Shown here one piece after another: positions 1-8,458 of a stretch of 64,000 nt of DNA; the stretch's first letter is position 1; each line of letters opens with the position of its first letter. The stretch spans positions 223,953 through 287,952 of the forward strand of contig CAZCGL010000001.1 of NCBI GenBank assembly GCA_964498335.1, in the 5' to 3' direction. The notes under the pieces were generated by a model. It was not told the origin of the DNA and did no database searches. It saw only the letters and a program-made list of their open reading frames with translations. Both the position numbers and the translations under genes were made by a program. Source of the stretch: Azoamicus sp964498335. GTDB taxonomy: Bacteria; Pseudomonadota; Gammaproteobacteria; UBA6186; Azoamicaceae.

Positions 1-223
1 GAAAACTGGAGCTATTATTAATGGTCCAATTCCGTTACCGTCTTATGTTGAGCGTTTTACTATATTAGTGTCTCCGCATGTTGATAAGAAAGCAAGAGAT
101 CAATATGAAATACGTACGCATAAAAGACTTATTGTAATAGTAGAACCTACAGATAAAACAGTTAATGCTTTGATGAAATTAGATTTATCAGCTGGAGTAG
201 ATATAAAGATTTCTGTTAATTGA
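1..223 (+). CDS. rpsJ: 30S ribosomal protein S10 (uS10), C-terminal part only
   Basis: The reading frame is open from base 2 and stops with TGA at 221-223. It gives the last 73 residues of S10, including the family block around IRTHKRLIVIV and the ending DIKISVN. S10 is a small-subunit head protein that also acts as NusE in transcription antitermination. It is the first gene of the S10 operon, and rplC follows directly. The 5' part lies outside the window. Confidence 0.95.
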   Translation, partial: KTGAIINGPIPLPSYVERFTILVSPHVDKKARDQYEIRTHKRLIVIVEPTDKTVNALMKLDLSAGVDIKISVN

Positions 224-231
224 GGTTTTTT

Positions 232-861
232 ATGAGTATTGTTTTGATTGGTTATAAATGTGGTATGACTAGTTTTTTTTCTAGTGATGGCAATATTAGT
301 CCAGTTACAGTTGTTAAGGTTTACTCAAATTATATAGTTGATATTAAGCCTTTAAATGCGGATATATCTGTAGTTAAAATAGCAGCGTGTCCAGTTCTTA
401 AGAAGAAAGCTTCTAGACCTATTATTGGTTTTTATAATAAAATTGGGCTTGATTGTTTTAAATATATGTTAGAATTTAATATCAAATCTGAAAAAATAAA
501 CACATTTAAAATTGGTGATATTTTACCATTATCTTATTTAAATGTATTAGATCAGATTGATGTCATAGGTTTATCCAAAGGTAGAGGTTTTGCTGGATCT
601 ATAAAAAGACATAATTTCAAATCGCAACCGTTATCACATGGTAATTCTTTATCTCATAGAGCTCCTGGTTCTATAGGGCAATGCCAAACGCCTGGTAGAG
701 TTTTTAAAGGTAAAAAAATGCCTGGAAGAATGGGAAATGTTAGAGTTACGTCTAAAAATATAAGTATACTTGATGTTTATAATGATTTAAGTATTGTTTT
801 ACTAAAAGGTTCTATTCCTGGTTTTAATGGAAATAGAGTTTTTTTGAGAAAAGATTTTTAA
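232..861 (+). CDS. rplC: 50S ribosomal protein L3 (uL3)
   Basis: L3 binds 23S rRNA near the peptidyl transferase centre and is an early assembly protein. The 209-residue product starts MSIVLIGYKCGMT and contains the conserved stretch SHGNSLSHRAPGSIGQ, about residues 140-155, which includes the glutamine that is methylated in enterobacteria. I chose ATG 232 because a GAGG ribosome-binding site overlaps the rpsJ stop just upstream. A longer TTG start at 220 would overlap rpsJ and adds residues not found in L3. Confidence 0.96.
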   Translation: MSIVLIGYKCGMTSFFSSDGNISPVTVVKVYSNYIVDIKPLNADISVVKIAACPVLKKKASRPIIGFYNKIGLDCFKYMLEFNIKSEKINTFKIGDILPLSYLNVLDQIDVIGLSKGRGFAGSIKRHNFKSQPLSHGNSLSHRAPGSIGQCQTPGRVFKGKKMPGRMGNVRVTSKNISILDVYNDLSIVLLKGSIPGFNGNRVFLRKDF

Positions 862-878
862 TTTTTTTTTGGTGAATT

Positions 879-1511
879 ATGGAAGTTTTGGTTTTAAAAA
901 GTGATGGCAGTAATTATTCAATTTCTCTATCTCAAAGTGTTTTTGACGTTAAATATAATGAGTTATTTTTACATCAATTTATTACATCCTATATAAGTAA
1001 CTCTCATACAGGACAAAAATCGCAAAAATCTAGAGGTGAAGTAAGCGGTGGTGGCAAAAAGCCTTGGCGCCAAAAAGGTAGCGGCAGGGCTAGATCTGGT
1101 AGTATTAGAAGTCCTTTATGGAGAGGCGGTGGTAAAGTTTTTGCGTATAATTCCGATATAAATCGTAAAAAGAAAATTAATAAACGTTTATATAGTTTTT
1201 GCATGAGAATGTTATTTTCTCAATTATTTCGCGAAGATAGGATTTTTATTTTTGAAAAATTTGATTTGAATAGTATTAGCACTAAATTATTTTTAAAAAA
1301 TATTTTATATTTGAATACTAAAGGTAACAGATTATTTATTTTTGATGATTTATATAAAAATATTATTTTATCGTCTAGAAATTTAAAGGATATTTTAGTT
1401 TTATCTTGCAGAGCAATAAATCCTTTAATGTTAATGAAGTTTAGTAATTTTTTTATTACTGTTGAAGCTATAAAATTTTTTGAAGAGATATTTGATGAAA
1501 AAAATAAGTAA
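879..1511 (+). CDS. rplD: 50S ribosomal protein L4 (uL4)
   Basis: L4 binds 23S rRNA and lines the exit tunnel. In E. coli it also represses its own operon. The 210-residue product has the tunnel-loop signature GGGKKPWRQKGSGRARSGS at about residues 56-74, followed by SPLWRGGGKVF. The C-terminal half is rich in Ile, Phe, Lys and Asn, as is usual here. ATG 879 follows the L3 stop by 17 bases. The last 17 bases overlap the start of rplW. Confidence 0.96.
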   Translation: MEVLVLKSDGSNYSISLSQSVFDVKYNELFLHQFITSYISNSHTGQKSQKSRGEVSGGGKKPWRQKGSGRARSGSIRSPLWRGGGKVFAYNSDINRKKKINKRLYSFCMRMLFSQLFREDRIFIFEKFDLNSISTKLFLKNILYLNTKGNRLFIFDDLYKNIILSSRNLKDILVLSCRAINPLMLMKFSNFFITVEAIKFFEEIFDEKNK

Positions 1512-1794
1512 GTTTTATAATACTTTGTTGTCTCAACATTACACTGAAAAAGCAAATTTTTTATTAAATAATTTAAATTGTTATACTTTTATTGTTGCTA
1601 AAGATTCTAATAAGAGTGACATTAAGAATGTTGTAGAAAAATTATTTAATGTAAATGTTGCTTTTGTTAGAATTGTTGTTGTGAAAGGTAAGAGTGTTAA
1701 ATTTAAAAATTATTTTGGCAAGAAAAGTGATTTTAAAAAAGCTTTTGTTTATTTGAATAAAGGTAATACTATAAATTTTGCAGAGTTTAAGTAA
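1495..1794 (+). CDS. rplW: 50S ribosomal protein L23 (uL23)
   Basis: L23 sits at the tunnel exit and is the docking site for trigger factor and SRP, both represented here (tig, ftsY). The 99-residue product starts MKKISKFYNTLLSQHYTEKA and ends with the beta-strand region around KNYFGKKSDFKKAFVYL. I chose ATG 1495 inside the end of rplD because a GAAGAG sequence precedes it. A TTG 15 bases earlier would only add five residues. Confidence 0.93.
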   Translation: MKKISKFYNTLLSQHYTEKANFLLNNLNCYTFIVAKDSNKSDIKNVVEKLFNVNVAFVRIVVVKGKSVKFKNYFGKKSDFKKAFVYLNKGNTINFAEFK

Positions 1795-1796
1795 AT

Positions 1797-2624
1797 ATGA
1801 TAATTTTAAAAAGATATAAACCTACGTCTCCTGGAATACGAGGATTGATAAGTTTAAAAAATTCTAATTTATATAATGGACGTCCTTATAAAAAATTAAC
1901 TAAATTTAACTCGTGTTCTTCAGGAAGAAATAATTATGGTAGAATAACTGTTTGGGGCCGCGGGGGTGGACACAAAAGAATGCTTAGACTAATAGATTGG
2001 ACACGCGATAAATATGATATTTTGGCTAAAGTTGAGCGTATTGAATATGATCCTAATAGAAATCCGTATATAGCATTATTACTTTATGAAGATGGCGAAA
2101 GAAGATATATTTTATCTACGTCTAATATGAAAGTTGGTGATTTTGTTATTTCTGGAGATTTTGTTCCGATAAAAGATGGAAATAGTTTACCATTAAAAAA
2201 TATACCTTTGGGTACTAATGTTCATTGTATTGAACTTTATCCTAAAAGTGGAGCAAAATTAGTTAGAAGTGCTGGTTGTTATGCTCAACTTTTAGCTAAA
2301 GATATTAATTATGCTACACTTAGATTGCGTTCTGGTGAGATTAGAAAAGTTCCTTTAAATTGTTTTGCTTCTATTGGAATCTTATCTAAAAGTGAACATA
2401 ATCTTCAGAAATTAGGTAAAGCCGGTAGAAGTAGATGGAAAAATATTAGGCCTAATGTTAGAGGTGTTGCTATGAATCCTGTTGATCATCCATTAGGCGG
2501 TGGTGAAGGTAGAACTTCTGGTGGTAGACCTGCTTGTAGTCCGTGGGGAATACCAGAAGGTAAAATTACTAGAAAAATAAAAAAACGTGGATATAAATTA
2601 ATTTTAAAGCGTAGAAAAAAATGA
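1797..2624 (+). CDS. rplB: 50S ribosomal protein L2 (uL2)
   Basis: L2 is needed for subunit association and peptidyl transferase function. The 275 residues match the usual length. The C-terminal signature VAMNPVDHPLGGGEGRTSGG, about residues 222-241, contains the conserved histidine of the peptidyl transferase region. The start ATG lies two bases after the rplW stop, so the two genes are likely translationally coupled. Confidence 0.97.
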   Translation: MIILKRYKPTSPGIRGLISLKNSNLYNGRPYKKLTKFNSCSSGRNNYGRITVWGRGGGHKRMLRLIDWTRDKYDILAKVERIEYDPNRNPYIALLLYEDGERRYILSTSNMKVGDFVISGDFVPIKDGNSLPLKNIPLGTNVHCIELYPKSGAKLVRSAGCYAQLLAKDINYATLRLRSGEIRKVPLNCFASIGILSKSEHNLQKLGKAGRSRWKNIRPNVRGVAMNPVDHPLGGGEGRTSGGRPACSPWGIPEGKITRKIKKRGYKLILKRRKK

Positions 2625-2656
2625 TTTTTTTATTTATTTTAAATTGAGAGGTTTTT

Positions 2657-2962
2657 GTGACACGATCTTTAAAAAAGGGACCTTTTGTTGATTATCATTT
2701 ATTAAAAAAAGTACGATCTGCTGATCTTTTAAATAAACGTATTATTAAAACTTGGTCAAGACGTTCTATGATTATTCCAGAGATGATTGGATTTACTTTT
2801 GCTGTTCATAATGGTAAAAATTTTATACCGGTTTTTGTTACTGAGAATATGGTTGGTCATAAATTGGGAGAATTTTCTCCAACTCGTGTGTTTAAAGGAC
2901 ATTCTGGTGATAAAAATTCTAAAAATGTAAAAGGTTCTAAAAATGTTGGAAGGAAGAATTAA
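2657..2962 (+). CDS. rpsS: 30S ribosomal protein S19 (uS19)
   Basis: S19 is a small-subunit head protein that contacts the A-site region. The 101 residues begin (M)TRSLKKGPFVDYHLLKK and contain GHKLGEFSPTRVFKGHSGD, both diagnostic. The start codon is GTG at 2657, supported by GAGAGG at 2646-2651. The stop overlaps the ATG of rplV by one base (TAATG). Confidence 0.96.
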   Translation: MTRSLKKGPFVDYHLLKKVRSADLLNKRIIKTWSRRSMIIPEMIGFTFAVHNGKNFIPVFVTENMVGHKLGEFSPTRVFKGHSGDKNSKNVKGSKNVGRKN

Positions 2963-3294
2963 TGATTATATGTGCTAGTGCTAAAAATATTAGGATTTCT
3001 GGTCAAAAAGTTGAGCCAGTTTTAAAAGTTATAAGAAATATGCATGTTGAAAAAGCTGTTGACATTTTAACTTTTAGTGGTAAAAAATCAGCATTTTTGA
3101 TTATGAAAGTGCTTAAGTCTGTTATTTCTAATGCTGAACATAATAACGGTATAGATATAGATAATTTATTTATATATCGCACGTATGTTACTAATGGTTC
3201 TAGTTTAAAAAGATTTACTGTTAGAGCTAAAGGTAGATCTAATCGTATTTTTAAAAGAAGTTGTCATATCTATATAGAATTGAAGGAGAAATAA
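2962..3294 (+). CDS. rplV: 50S ribosomal protein L22 (uL22)
   Basis: L22 contacts all 23S domains, and its hairpin lines the exit tunnel. The 110 residues keep the family order: an early KVRPVLDLIRG-like stretch (here EPVLKVIRNMH), the block SAFLIMKVLKSVISNAEHN, and a basic C-terminal hairpin ending SCHIYIELKEK. Its start overlaps the rpsS stop by one base. Confidence 0.95.
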   Translation: MIICASAKNIRISGQKVEPVLKVIRNMHVEKAVDILTFSGKKSAFLIMKVLKSVISNAEHNNGIDIDNLFIYRTYVTNGSSLKRFTVRAKGRSNRIFKRSCHIYIELKEK

Positions 3295-3298
3295 TAAT

Positions 3299-3940
3299 AT
3301 GGGTCAGAAAGTAAATCCTATTGGTATTAGATTAGGTTATTCTAAAAAAAGTAATTCTTTTTGGTATCCTGATGGTGACACATTTGCTAATACTTTAAAA
3401 AATGATCTTGAAATTAGAGAGTTTATTTTAAATAATTTACCAAAATCGTCATCTATAAGTAAGATTTTTATTGAAAGAATTAGTCAAAATGTTAAAATTT
3501 CTATTAACACAGCTAAGCCTGGTATAGTAATAGGTAAGAAAGGTGAAGATATAGAAAAACTAAGAACAAAATTAAGTAGTCTTTATAATATTTCTGTTAC
3601 TATAAATGTTGAAGAAATAAAAAAACCTGATTTAGATGCTTATTTAGTTGCAGAAAGTATAAGTTCTCAATTAAAACGTAGAGTTATGTTTAGACGAGCT
3701 ATGAAGAGAGCTGTTGTAAATGCTATACGTCAGGGTGCTAAGGGTGTTAAGGTTTCTATTTCTGGTCGTTTAGGTGGAGCTGATATAGCTAGACGTGAAT
3801 GGTATAGAGAAGGTAGAGTCCCGTTACATACATTTAAAGCAGATATAGATTATGGTTTTGCTGAAGCTAAAACTACTTACGGTGTTATAGGTGTGAAAGT
3901 TTGGATTTATAAAGGCGATTTTAACGTTGATAATAGTTAG
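3299..3940 (+). CDS. rpsC: 30S ribosomal protein S3 (uS3)
   Basis: S3 forms part of the mRNA entry channel. The 213 residues start MGQKVNPIGIRLG. They contain the KH-domain motif PGIVIGKKGEDIEKLR at about 76-91 and the C-terminal block GRLGGADIARREWYREGRVPLHT. A clear GGAGAA ribosome-binding site lies before ATG 3299. It is somewhat shorter than the E. coli protein, with the variable tail trimmed. Confidence 0.97.
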   Translation: MGQKVNPIGIRLGYSKKSNSFWYPDGDTFANTLKNDLEIREFILNNLPKSSSISKIFIERISQNVKISINTAKPGIVIGKKGEDIEKLRTKLSSLYNISVTINVEEIKKPDLDAYLVAESISSQLKRRVMFRRAMKRAVVNAIRQGAKGVKVSISGRLGGADIARREWYREGRVPLHTFKADIDYGFAEAKTTYGVIGVKVWIYKGDFNVDNS

Positions 3941-3949
3941 GATTTTTTT

Positions 3950-4372
3950 ATGTTACAACCTAGTAGAACTAAATATAGAAAACAACAAAAAGGTAGAAAC
4001 AACAGAAATGTAATTACAAAAGGTAATAATTTAAATTTTGGTGATTTTGGTATAAAATCTTTAGAATGTTCTAGAATAACTGCAAGACAGATAGAATCTG
4101 CCAGAATAGTTATATCTAAGCATTTAAAAAGAATTGGTAAAGTTTGGATTAGAATTTTTCCTGACAAACCTATAACTAAAAAACCTTTAGAAGTAAGACA
4201 AGGTAAAGGTAAAGGTAATGTTGAGTATTGGGTTGCTTTAGTTCAACCTGGTAGAATGCTTTTTGAAGTATCTGGAGTTCCTTACAATATTGCATTTAGT
4301 GCTCTTAAGTTAGCGTCATATAAATTACCTGTTAAAACATTATTTGTTTCTAATTTTTCGGAAAATGCATGA
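3950..4372 (+). CDS. rplP: 50S ribosomal protein L16 (uL16)
   Basis: L16 is a late assembly protein next to the A-site tRNA. The 140 residues begin MLQPSRTKYRKQQKGRN and carry the conserved RIFPDKPITKKP and GKGKGNVEYWVA blocks. The stop overlaps the start of rpmC (ATGA), implying coupled translation. Confidence 0.96.
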   Translation: MLQPSRTKYRKQQKGRNNRNVITKGNNLNFGDFGIKSLECSRITARQIESARIVISKHLKRIGKVWIRIFPDKPITKKPLEVRQGKGKGNVEYWVALVQPGRMLFEVSGVPYNIAFSALKLASYKLPVKTLFVSNFSENA

Positions 4373-4560
4373 ATATAAATGAATTGAGAAAAAATAATTT
4401 AATAGATTTAAAGTCTAAATTAGTTTTATTATATAGAGAAAAATTAAAAATTAGTTTTGAAAAAACTAGTGGTTCAGAATTTAAAAAAACTCATTTAATT
4501 AAAACTAATAAAAAAAATATAGCAAAAATTTTAACATTAATTTCTGAAAAAAAAGAGTAA
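4369..4560 (+). CDS. rpmC: 50S ribosomal protein L29 (uL29)
   Basis: L29 is a small two-helix protein at the tunnel exit beside L23. The 63 residues start MNINELRKNNLIDLKSKL, and the second helix begins around TNKKNIAKILTLISEKK. The identification rests on size, fold-like pattern and its fixed place between rplP and rpsQ. It starts four bases inside rplP. Confidence 0.93.
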   Translation: MNINELRKNNLIDLKSKLVLLYREKLKISFEKTSGSEFKKTHLIKTNKKNIAKILTLISEKKE

Positions 4561-4566
4561 AAAATT

Positions 4567-4842
4567 ATGACTGAGTTAGTTTATAAGTTTTTAGAAGGCT
4601 TGATAATTAGTGATAAAATGGATAAAACTGTTGTGGTTAAAGTTGTTAGAACAGTTAAACATAATAAATATGGTAAATATATTAAGCGTTCTTCTAAATT
4701 TTTTGTTCATGATGAAAATAATGAATGCAAAAAAGGTGATATTATTTTTTTTAAAGAGGTAGCACCAATATCCAAAAATAAAAATTTTATTTTTTGCTCT
4801 TTTAAGATTAAAGGAGGAAAAAATGATTCAGATGCAAACTGA
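4567..4842 (+). CDS. rpsQ: 30S ribosomal protein S17 (uS17)
   Basis: S17 is a primary 16S-binding protein with an OB fold. The 91-residue product has the typical motif SDKMDKTVVVKVVRTVKHNKYGKYIKR and a KKGDIIFFKEVAPISKNK block. The last 20 bases overlap rplN. The C-terminus (GGKNDSDAN) has probably adapted to encode the rplN ribosome-binding site. Confidence 0.95.
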   Translation: MTELVYKFLEGLIISDKMDKTVVVKVVRTVKHNKYGKYIKRSSKFFVHDENNECKKGDIIFFKEVAPISKNKNFIFCSFKIKGGKNDSDAN

Positions 4843-5191
4843 GTTGTTAGTAGCTGATAATAGTGGTGCTAAAAGAGTTATGTGTATTAAAGTTTTGGGT
4901 GGTTCTAAAAAGCGTTTTGCAAATATAGGTGATTTAATAAAAGTTAGTATTAAAGATGCTATTCCTAATGGAAAGGTAAAAAAGGGCGAAGTTGTTAATG
5001 CTGTTATAGTAAGATCTAAAAAAGGTGTATCTAGATGTGATGGTTCGTATTTAAAATTTGACAATAATGTTGTTGTGCTTTTAAATAATAAATTACAACC
5101 AATTGGAACTAGAATTTTTGGACCTGTTACTAGAGAATTAAGAAATGATAAATATATTAAAATAATGTCTTTAGCTTTAGAGGTTGTTTAA
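4823..5191 (+). CDS. rplN: 50S ribosomal protein L14 (uL14)
   Basis: L14 forms an intersubunit bridge and is the binding site of the silencing factor RsfS, which is also encoded here at 49433-49741. The 122 residues contain the signature TELLVADNSGAKRVMCIKVLGG and end IMSLALEVV. An AGGAGG sequence five bases before ATG 4823 decides the start; the ATG at 4832 would sit too far from it. The gene overlaps rpsQ by 20 bases. Confidence 0.96.
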   Translation: MIQMQTELLVADNSGAKRVMCIKVLGGSKKRFANIGDLIKVSIKDAIPNGKVKKGEVVNAVIVRSKKGVSRCDGSYLKFDNNVVVLLNNKLQPIGTRIFGPVTRELRNDKYIKIMSLALEVV

Positions 5192-5195
5192 ATAT

Positions 5196-5525
5196 ATGAA
5201 TAAAATTAAGGTTAAAGATAAAATATTTATTTTATCTGGTAAAGATAAAGGCAAAGTAGGTATTGTTTCTAAAGTTTTAAATAACAAAATTTTAAAAAGA
5301 AAATTTGTATTAATAGAAGGTTTGAATTTATTTAAAAAACATTCTAAATCTATTCCTAATAAAGATAAATCTGGTGGCATTATTAATATTGAAAAAGCAA
5401 TAGATTATTCAAATGTTGCTTTATTTTGCGATTCAGCAAATAAAAGTAGTAAAGTTTTTTTTGATTTTTTTGAATCTAAAAAAAAAGCTAGATTTTTTAA
5501 ATTAAATAAAGAGGTAATAAGTTGA
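5196..5525 (+). CDS. rplX: 50S ribosomal protein L24 (uL24)
   Basis: L24 starts 50S assembly and lies at the tunnel exit. The 109 residues carry the KOW-like motif VKDKIFILSGKDKGKVG near the N-terminus and KHSKSIPNKDKSGGIINIEKAI in the middle. I chose ATG 5196, four bases after the rplN stop; an upstream TTG at 5184 would lie inside rplN. The TGA stop overlaps the TTG start of rplE. Confidence 0.93.
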   Translation: MNKIKVKDKIFILSGKDKGKVGIVSKVLNNKILKRKFVLIEGLNLFKKHSKSIPNKDKSGGIINIEKAIDYSNVALFCDSANKSSKVFFDFFESKKKARFFKLNKEVIS

Positions 5526-6058
5526 ATAAATTTAAAGATTATTATTATTATAATGTTGTTCCAACCTTTATAAAAAATGAATTATCTAAAAATATTATGG
5601 ATGTACCAAAGTTTTTAAAAGTTGTTGTTAATATAGGTTTTAATGGAGCTAGTTTAAGTAAGAAGAATATTGATGATATATTTAATGAATTATATTTGAT
5701 ATCTGGGCAAAAACCTATATTTTTAAAAGCTAGAAAATCTGTTGCTGGTTTTAAAATACGTGAAGGTATAAATATTGGATGCAAAGTTACTTTAAGAAAA
5801 GATAATATGTATAATTTTTTAGGTAAATTAGTTTATTTAGTTTTGCCAAGGGTTAGAGATTTTAGAGGGCTTAATTCTAAATCTTTTGATGGTAAAGGAA
5901 ATTATTCTTTTGGTCTTAAAGAGCAGATTATTTTTCCTGAAATTAACTATGATAAAATTGAAATAGTTAGAGGTATGGATATAACTATTGTTACTAGCGC
6001 TCGTACAGATTTAGTTTGTAAGACGTTATTAGAATTATGTTGTTTTCCATTTAATTGA
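5522..6058 (+). CDS. rplE: 50S ribosomal protein L5 (uL5)
   Basis: L5 binds 5S rRNA and contacts P-site tRNA. The 178 residues match family length, with GQKPIFLKARKSVAGFKIREG, LPRVRDFRGLN and MDITIVTSARTD. The start codon is TTG at 5522, overlapping the rplX stop (TTGA), with GAGG about ten bases upstream. Alignment with the known N-terminus (Lys-x-x-Tyr-Tyr) supports this start. Confidence 0.95.
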   Translation: MNKFKDYYYYNVVPTFIKNELSKNIMDVPKFLKVVVNIGFNGASLSKKNIDDIFNELYLISGQKPIFLKARKSVAGFKIREGINIGCKVTLRKDNMYNFLGKLVYLVLPRVRDFRGLNSKSFDGKGNYSFGLKEQIIFPEINYDKIEIVRGMDITIVTSARTDLVCKTLLELCCFPFN

Positions 6059-6078
6059 TTTAATATAAAAGTTTTTTT

Positions 6079-6384
6079 ATGTCAAAATTATGTATGATAA
6101 AAAGAGAAAATCGTAGAATTAAATTAACAAAGAAATATTTTGTTAAGAGAAAAAATCTAAGGATCATTATGGGGGATATTAATGCCTCCATTTCTGCTAA
6201 AGAATTAGCTCAAAAAAAATTACAAGAATTACCTAGAGATTCTATTGAATGTAGATTAAGAAATAGATGTTGGAAAACTGGAAGAGCTAATGGCGTTTAT
6301 AGAATTGTAGGCTTATGTAGAAATATGTTTAGGTACCATGCTATGCGTGGTGATATACCAGGTATAAGAAAAGCTAGTTGGTAA
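6079..6384 (+). CDS. rpsN: 30S ribosomal protein S14 (uS14), long zinc-free form
   Basis: S14 is a head protein of the small subunit. At 101 residues it is the long form. It lacks the CxxC pairs of the zinc-binding short form and ends with GVYRIVGLCRNMFRYHAMRGDIPGIRKASW-like sequence. It sits between rplE and rpsH as in E. coli. Confidence 0.96.
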   Translation: MSKLCMIKRENRRIKLTKKYFVKRKNLRIIMGDINASISAKELAQKKLQELPRDSIECRLRNRCWKTGRANGVYRIVGLCRNMFRYHAMRGDIPGIRKASW

Positions 6385-6389
6385 ATATT

Positions 6390-6791
6390 ATGACTATTCA
6401 AGATCCAATATCAGATTTATTGACGCAAATACGTAATGGGTATTTTGCTAAGAAAGAGTTTATTATAATTTATTCTTCTAAATTAAAAGTAGCTTTAGTT
6501 GATTTGTTAAAAGCGGAATTTTTTTTAAAAGATTATATTATTTTAGATAAAGATTCTAGAAAACCTAGAATTAAGATATTTTTACGTTATTATGGTAAAA
6601 ATACGCCAATTCTTAGAAGAATAATTAGAATAAGTAAACCTAGTGTTAAAATTTATAGAAATTGTAAATCTTTGCCAAAAGTTTCAAATGGATTTGGTAT
6701 TGCAATAATATCTACTTCTCATGGACTTTTAACAGATAAGAGAGCTAGAGAGATTGGAGTAGGTGGTGAAGTTTTATGTATAGTGGAGTAG
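6390..6791 (+). CDS. rpsH: 30S ribosomal protein S8 (uS8)
   Basis: S8 binds the central domain of 16S rRNA and in E. coli represses the spc operon. The 133 residues begin MTIQDPISDLLTQIRNG and end with STSHGLLTDKRAREIGVGGEVLCIVE, the usual C-terminal signature. I chose ATG 6390; a TTG at 6378 would overlap the rpsN end and adds unlikely residues. Confidence 0.96.
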   Translation: MTIQDPISDLLTQIRNGYFAKKEFIIIYSSKLKVALVDLLKAEFFLKDYIILDKDSRKPRIKIFLRYYGKNTPILRRIIRISKPSVKIYRNCKSLPKVSNGFGIAIISTSHGLLTDKRAREIGVGGEVLCIVE

Positions 6792-6798
6792 TATAAAA

Positions 6799-7353
6799 GT
6801 GAAATTTTTTAAAAGTATTAGTATACCAAGTACTATTTCTTTAACGATTGATAAAAATTTATGTGTATTTTCTGGTTTAAATGGTGTTAATAGTTATAAA
6901 TTACATAAATTTTTAAAAGTTAAAATTGATAATGATTGTTTGTGTTTATACTCTGATTTTACTGAATTAAAAAAACGTGATTATTTATTTTTATTTTCTA
7001 TATTTAACACAACTTTTGTTATGTTAAAAAATTGTATGTTAGGTGTTAATAATTTTTTTGAATATTTTTTGATTTTAAGAGGTGTAGGTTATAAAGCAAA
7101 TTATGATAAAAAAACATCTATTTTAACATTATTATTAGGATATTCTCATTCTATCAATTTAAATGTTCCATCCGATATATTAATTGATTTGCCTAGTAAT
7201 TCAGAAATTGTTGTTAGAAGTGTTTCTAAAGAAAGAGCTGGGCAGTTTGCAGCTGATATAAGAGCGCTTAAAATTTCTGATATATATAAAGGTAATGGAA
7301 TAAGATATAAGGATGAGAATATTGTTTTGAAAATTCCTAAAAAAACTAAATGA
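6799..7353 (+). CDS. rplF: 50S ribosomal protein L6 (uL6)
   Basis: L6 lies near the sarcin-ricin loop. The 184 residues comprise two related domains. The second has LRGVGYKANYDKKTSILTLLLGYSH and the C-terminal signature ERAGQFAADIRALKISDIYKGNGIRY. The start codon is GTG at 6799, eight bases after the rpsH stop. The N-terminal domain is strongly drifted. Confidence 0.94.
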   Translation: MKFFKSISIPSTISLTIDKNLCVFSGLNGVNSYKLHKFLKVKIDNDCLCLYSDFTELKKRDYLFLFSIFNTTFVMLKNCMLGVNNFFEYFLILRGVGYKANYDKKTSILTLLLGYSHSINLNVPSDILIDLPSNSEIVVRSVSKERAGQFAADIRALKISDIYKGNGIRYKDENIVLKIPKKTK

Positions 7354-7360
7354 GATTATT

Positions 7361-7720
7361 ATGTATACTTTATCGTCATATGATAGAAGAAAAATTAAAA
7401 TAAGAAAAAAAATTTTAAAGCAGAATAAGTTAAGACTTACTGTTTATAAAAGTAATAAGCATATATATGCACAATTATTTTTGTCTGATGGTAGTAAAGT
7501 TTTAGCGAGTATGTCAAGTTTAGATAAAAAGTTTAAAGATGCTATATTAAATTCTAAATTAACTAAAATAGATAAAGCTTTTTTAGTTGGTAAATTATTA
7601 TCGGATGTGCTTAAAAGTAAAAATATATTAAGTGTAGTTTTTGATAGATCTGGCTTTAAATTTCATGGAAGAATAAAGGCTGTAGCAGAATCTATTAAAA
7701 ATAATGGTATTAAATGTTAA
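7361..7720 (+). CDS. rplR: 50S ribosomal protein L18 (uL18)
   Basis: L18 is the main 5S rRNA-binding protein. The 119 residues show the RLTVYKSNKHIYAQLF block, typical of RLSVFRSNKHIYAQ in the family, and end with VFDRSGFKFHGRIKAVAESIKNNGI. ATG 7361 is seven bases after the rplF stop. Confidence 0.95.
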   Translation: MYTLSSYDRRKIKIRKKILKQNKLRLTVYKSNKHIYAQLFLSDGSKVLASMSSLDKKFKDAILNSKLTKIDKAFLVGKLLSDVLKSKNILSVVFDRSGFKFHGRIKAVAESIKNNGIKC

Positions 7721-7729
7721 GTGATTATT

Positions 7730-8248
7730 ATGTCTAATTTTATTATAGATAATTCTGATATCGTTCAAAAAACTGATGGTTTGTTAGAAAAACTTATAGT
7801 TGTTAAAAGAACTTCTAAAGTTTCAAAAGGTGGTAGAATATTTGGTTTTTCAGCTTTAACTGTAGTTGGTGATAAAAATGGTAAATTTGGTATTGGTAGG
7901 GGAAAAGCTAAAGAGGTTCCTTTCGCTATACAAAAAGCAATGGAAAACGCTAGAAAAAATTTAGTTTATGTAAAATTGGATGGCGATACTGTAAGCCATT
8001 CAATTAAAGAAAAATTTTGTTCTACAAAGATAATTATTTTACCGGCATCAAAAGGAACTGGTATTATAGCATCTTTCGTTATGAGGTCTATTTTTGAAGC
8101 AATTGGTGTAAAAAATGTCTTTGCTAAGTGTTTTGGATCAAAAAATCCAAATAATATTGCTCGCTGTGCTATGAAAGGGCTTTTAACTATGGGTAAAGAT
8201 ATTGAAGCTAGATCTGTTAGATATTCTTTTTTGAGTAAGAATAAATAA
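7730..8248 (+). CDS. rpsE: 30S ribosomal protein S5 (uS5)
   Basis: S5 is part of the mRNA entry site and influences decoding accuracy. The 172-residue product contains VVKRTSKVSKGGRIFGFSALTVVGDKNGKFGIGRGKAKEVP, seen in pieces across residues 27-66, the classical S5 N-terminal signature. I chose ATG 7730; the alternative GTG at 7721 adds three residues directly behind the rplR stop. Confidence 0.95.
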   Translation: MSNFIIDNSDIVQKTDGLLEKLIVVKRTSKVSKGGRIFGFSALTVVGDKNGKFGIGRGKAKEVPFAIQKAMENARKNLVYVKLDGDTVSHSIKEKFCSTKIIILPASKGTGIIASFVMRSIFEAIGVKNVFAKCFGSKNPNNIARCAMKGLLTMGKDIEARSVRYSFLSKNK

Positions 8249-8265
8249 TGTATAAGGAGTTTTTT

Positions 8266-8454
8266 TTGTCAAAAAAAAAAATAAAAATAATTTTAAAAAA
8301 AAGTATAATAGGAAGATTACCTAAACATAGAGCTATTGTTTTAAGTTTGGGATTAAAAAAGATAAATAGTTTTGTTATTTTAGAAGAAAATTCTATTGTT
8401 TTAGGTATGTTAAAAAAGATTTGTTATTTAGTAAAAATAGAGTGTATTGATTAA
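8266..8454 (+). CDS. rpmD: 50S ribosomal protein L30 (uL30)
   Basis: L30 is a small large-subunit protein. The 62 residues contain SIIGRLPKHRAIVLSLGLKKI, the family core, and end GMLKKICYLVKIE. The start is TTG 8266, decided by AAGGAG at 8254-8259. An in-frame ATG at 8248 overlaps the rpsE stop, gives an abnormally long N-terminus and has no binding site. The codon after the start runs into a long A tract, a possible slippage site. Confidence 0.92.
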   Translation: MSKKKIKIILKKSIIGRLPKHRAIVLSLGLKKINSFVILEENSIVLGMLKKICYLVKIECID

Positions 8455-8458
8455 GTTT

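Noticed and set aside
1004..1555. Antisense frames over rplD and similar shadow frames throughout
   Set aside because: They lie opposite well-supported genes, have no recognisable families and no ribosome-binding sites.
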